A DNA stretch of 6,668 nucleotides, taken from assembly GCA_946886435.1 (NCBI GenBank), contig CAMPIR010000041.1, forward strand, positions 1 through 6,668, written 5' to 3'. Source of the stretch: an uncultured Candidatus Saccharibacteria bacterium. GTDB lineage: Bacteria > Patescibacteria > Saccharimonadia > Saccharimonadales > UBA5946. Numbering within the stretch: the first letter of the stretch is position 1; each line of letters opens with the position of its first letter. A model generated the notes under the pieces. The model had not been told where the DNA came from. It did not search any database and saw nothing but the letters and a program-made list of their open reading frames with translations. A program made the position numbers and the translations under genes. Positions 5,755 to 6,668 of this stretch are shown here, piece after piece.

Positions 5755-6053
5755 GTATTATGAACGCTATCACTACTGTCGCTGCCTCTATCGACGCCCA
5801 GTCGGTCAATATACCTAAGGCGGAGATAAATGACGCCCAGTTCAGTGGGCTGATCAGCCTGGTCTTCGGAATCGCGGCCATCGTCGCGGTTATCTTTATC
5901 GTTCTCGGTGGCATGAAATACACGATGTCCCAGGGTAACCCCGGAGATCTCGAAAAAGGTAAAGATATGATCGTCTACAGTCTGGTCGGACTGGGGATCG
6001 TCATCTTGGGATTTGTTATATTCCAGGTCGTCACCGCTAACCTATTTGCATAG
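5751..6053 (+). CDS. TrbC/VirB2-like pilin without signal peptide (100 residues)
   Basis: The two helices (about 33-54 and 73-95) and the loop GGMKYTMSQGNPGDLEKGKD (53-72) align with the neighbouring pilins. The N-terminus MSIMNAITTVAASIDAQSVN is different: it has no basic n-region and no signal-peptide hydrophobic core, and the protein has no cysteine or arginine. The start overlaps the previous stop (ATGA); an AAGGGA at 5732-5737 is 13 nt upstream. A second ATG at 5760 would remove only three residues and changes nothing. Insertion presumably uses helix 1 itself as the signal (inference). It may be a minor or membrane-retained subunit, or a base plug; the sequence does not decide. It ends with TAG, 12 nt before the next start. 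Confidence 0.84.
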   Translation: MSIMNAITTVAASIDAQSVNIPKAEINDAQFSGLISLVFGIAAIVAVIFIVLGGMKYTMSQGNPGDLEKGKDMIVYSLVGLGIVILGFVIFQVVTANLFA

Positions 6054-6060
6054 AAAGGAA
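6054..6060 (+). promoter_or_regulatory. Ribosome-binding site of the fourth pilin
   Basis: AAAGGAA begins immediately after the preceding TAG and ends 5 nt before the ATG at 6066. It supports that start over the in-frame ATG at residue 11, which would remove the basic part of the signal peptide. Confidence 0.6.
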
Positions 6061-6065
6061 ACTAT

Positions 6066-6458
6066 ATGTTCACAAAGATCACTAAACAGTTACGGATGTT
6101 CATCGCAGCGTTTGCCCTGCTCGGAAGTTTAACCGTCGGGGTAACGCAGACACAGGTTGCGGTAGCTGCGCCTGTGGACGTATTGTCCAAATGTACCGCC
6201 GGCGGGAGTGAGGTATGTAAAGGTACCGACAAAAACTCACTCTACACAGTCATCGGCGCTGTCGTAAACCTACTGATCGTCATCACGGGCATCATCGCGG
6301 TCATCATGATCATCATCGGCGGTATCCGTTACACGACGTCGGCTGGTGATGCCGGTCAAACCAAAGGTGCGCGCGACACCATCATCTACGCTGTTGCCGG
6401 TCTGGTTATCGCTATCATGGCGTTTGCAATCGTTAACTTTGTACTATCGAGAATATAA
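6066..6458 (+). CDS. TrbC/VirB2-like pilin (130 residues)
   Basis: A signal peptide (MFTKITKQLRMFIAAFALLG, cleavage near VAVAA35) precedes a short hydrophilic segment with cysteines at 43 and 51. The pilin hairpin follows: helix 1 about 62-85, loop GGIRYTTSAGDAGQTKGARD (85-104), helix 2 about 105-127. The layout is the same as the 143-residue paralogue, with a shorter spacing between cysteines (8 residues against 21) and a shorter C-terminus (SRI). It is predicted to be an exported, polymerising T4SS pilus subunit. It sits 12 nt after the third pilin and 12 nt before the fifth, so it is clearly in the same operon. Confidence 0.87.
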   Translation: MFTKITKQLRMFIAAFALLGSLTVGVTQTQVAVAAPVDVLSKCTAGGSEVCKGTDKNSLYTVIGAVVNLLIVITGIIAVIMIIIGGIRYTTSAGDAGQTKGARDTIIYAVAGLVIAIMAFAIVNFVLSRI

Positions 6459-6464
6459 AAGGAG
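6459..6464 (+). promoter_or_regulatory. Ribosome-binding site of the fifth pilin-type gene
   Basis: AAGGAG directly follows the TAA of the fourth pilin and ends 6 nt before the ATG at 6471, the best Shine-Dalgarno match in the operon. It fixes the start of the truncated last gene. Confidence 0.65.
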
Positions 6465-6470
6465 AATAGG

Positions 6471-6668
6471 ATGAAAAATATAAAAACCACACTTCTCGGC
6501 CTGCTGTTGCTCGTCGGTATCGTCGCGGCACCGCTTGCGACAGTAAACGTTGCGAGTGCGGCCGGCAAAGCAGATGCGTGCGAAGGTATCGCGGCTATCG
6601 GTGGCGGAAATGCCTGTAATAATAATGCTGCTGGAGATGCGTTGCCAGCGTTTATCAAAGATATCATT
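6471..6668 (+). CDS. Exported small protein, probable fifth pilin (3' end beyond window)
   Basis: Sixty-six codons are visible. MKNIKTTLLGLLLLVGIVAA is the front of a clear signal peptide, with likely cleavage at ASA30. A short hydrophilic segment with two cysteines (37 and 49) and an N-rich stretch (NNN, 50-52) follows, and the visible part ends at FIKDII, where the first helix of a pilin hairpin would begin. The signal peptide, the two cysteines before the hydrophobic part and the 12-nt spacing match the second and fourth pilins, so a fifth TrbC/VirB2-like pilin is the best call. The diagnostic GG-x-x-Y/SxGDxG loop lies beyond the edge, so this remains an inference. Confidence 0.7.
   Translation, partial: MKNIKTTLLGLLLLVGIVAAPLATVNVASAAGKADACEGIAAIGGGNACNNNAAGDALPAFIKDII

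Noticed and set aside
6386..6667. A minus-strand open frame running off the right edge
   Set aside because: It is antisense to the fourth and fifth pilin genes, both of which have good ribosome-binding sites and family features.

Overview
The window looks like part of a type IV secretion (T4SS)-like locus from a Candidate Phyla Radiation (Patescibacteria) genome, most likely Saccharibacteria (TM7). The evidence is the PrgI-family protein at the left edge, a very long TrbL/VirB6-like membrane protein with a signal peptide and a long soluble tail, and a tandem set of small TrbC/VirB2-like pilins. This gene set and these protein architectures are typical of that group. Genes end with TAA, TAG and TGA, so UGA reads as stop and the recoded-UGA lineages (Gracilibacteria/Absconditabacteria) are unlikely. 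The taxon is inferred from recalled family resemblance, not from a search.

Layout. Positions 1-4455 are transcribed leftward: a 339-residue single-pass membrane protein with a low-complexity stalk (4455-3436), then the 986-residue VirB6/TrbL-like channel protein (3360-400), then a PrgI-family protein (396 to the left edge, incomplete). From 4635 rightward there is a pilin operon of four complete genes (213, 143, 100 and 130 residues) and the start of a fifth, which runs off the right edge. The two operons diverge from a 179-bp region (4456-4634). That region holds a plausible promoter for each direction, and a near-perfect dyad lies across the rightward promoter.

Working together. PrgI and the VirB6-like protein would form the inner-membrane channel, probably with a VirB4-type ATPase beyond the left edge. 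The VirB2-like proteins would supply pilus or surface-fibre subunits. The 339-residue protein has the layout of a bitopic scaffold protein (cytosolic arm, one membrane segment, stalk, external domain), but its family is not recognised.

Most notable points: the array of at least five divergent pilins, one with a six-cysteine ectodomain and one without a signal peptide or cysteine; the VirB6-like protein with an eight-cysteine external domain and a roughly 380-residue cytoplasmic tail whose arginine codon use differs from the rest of the gene; a perfect 12-bp hairpin just before the VirB6-like start codon; and the dyad in the pilin promoter. I see no tRNA, rRNA, CRISPR array, insertion sequence or integration site. 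The only stretches without genes are 3361-3435, 4456-4634, 5277-5322 and a few gaps of 12 nt or less.
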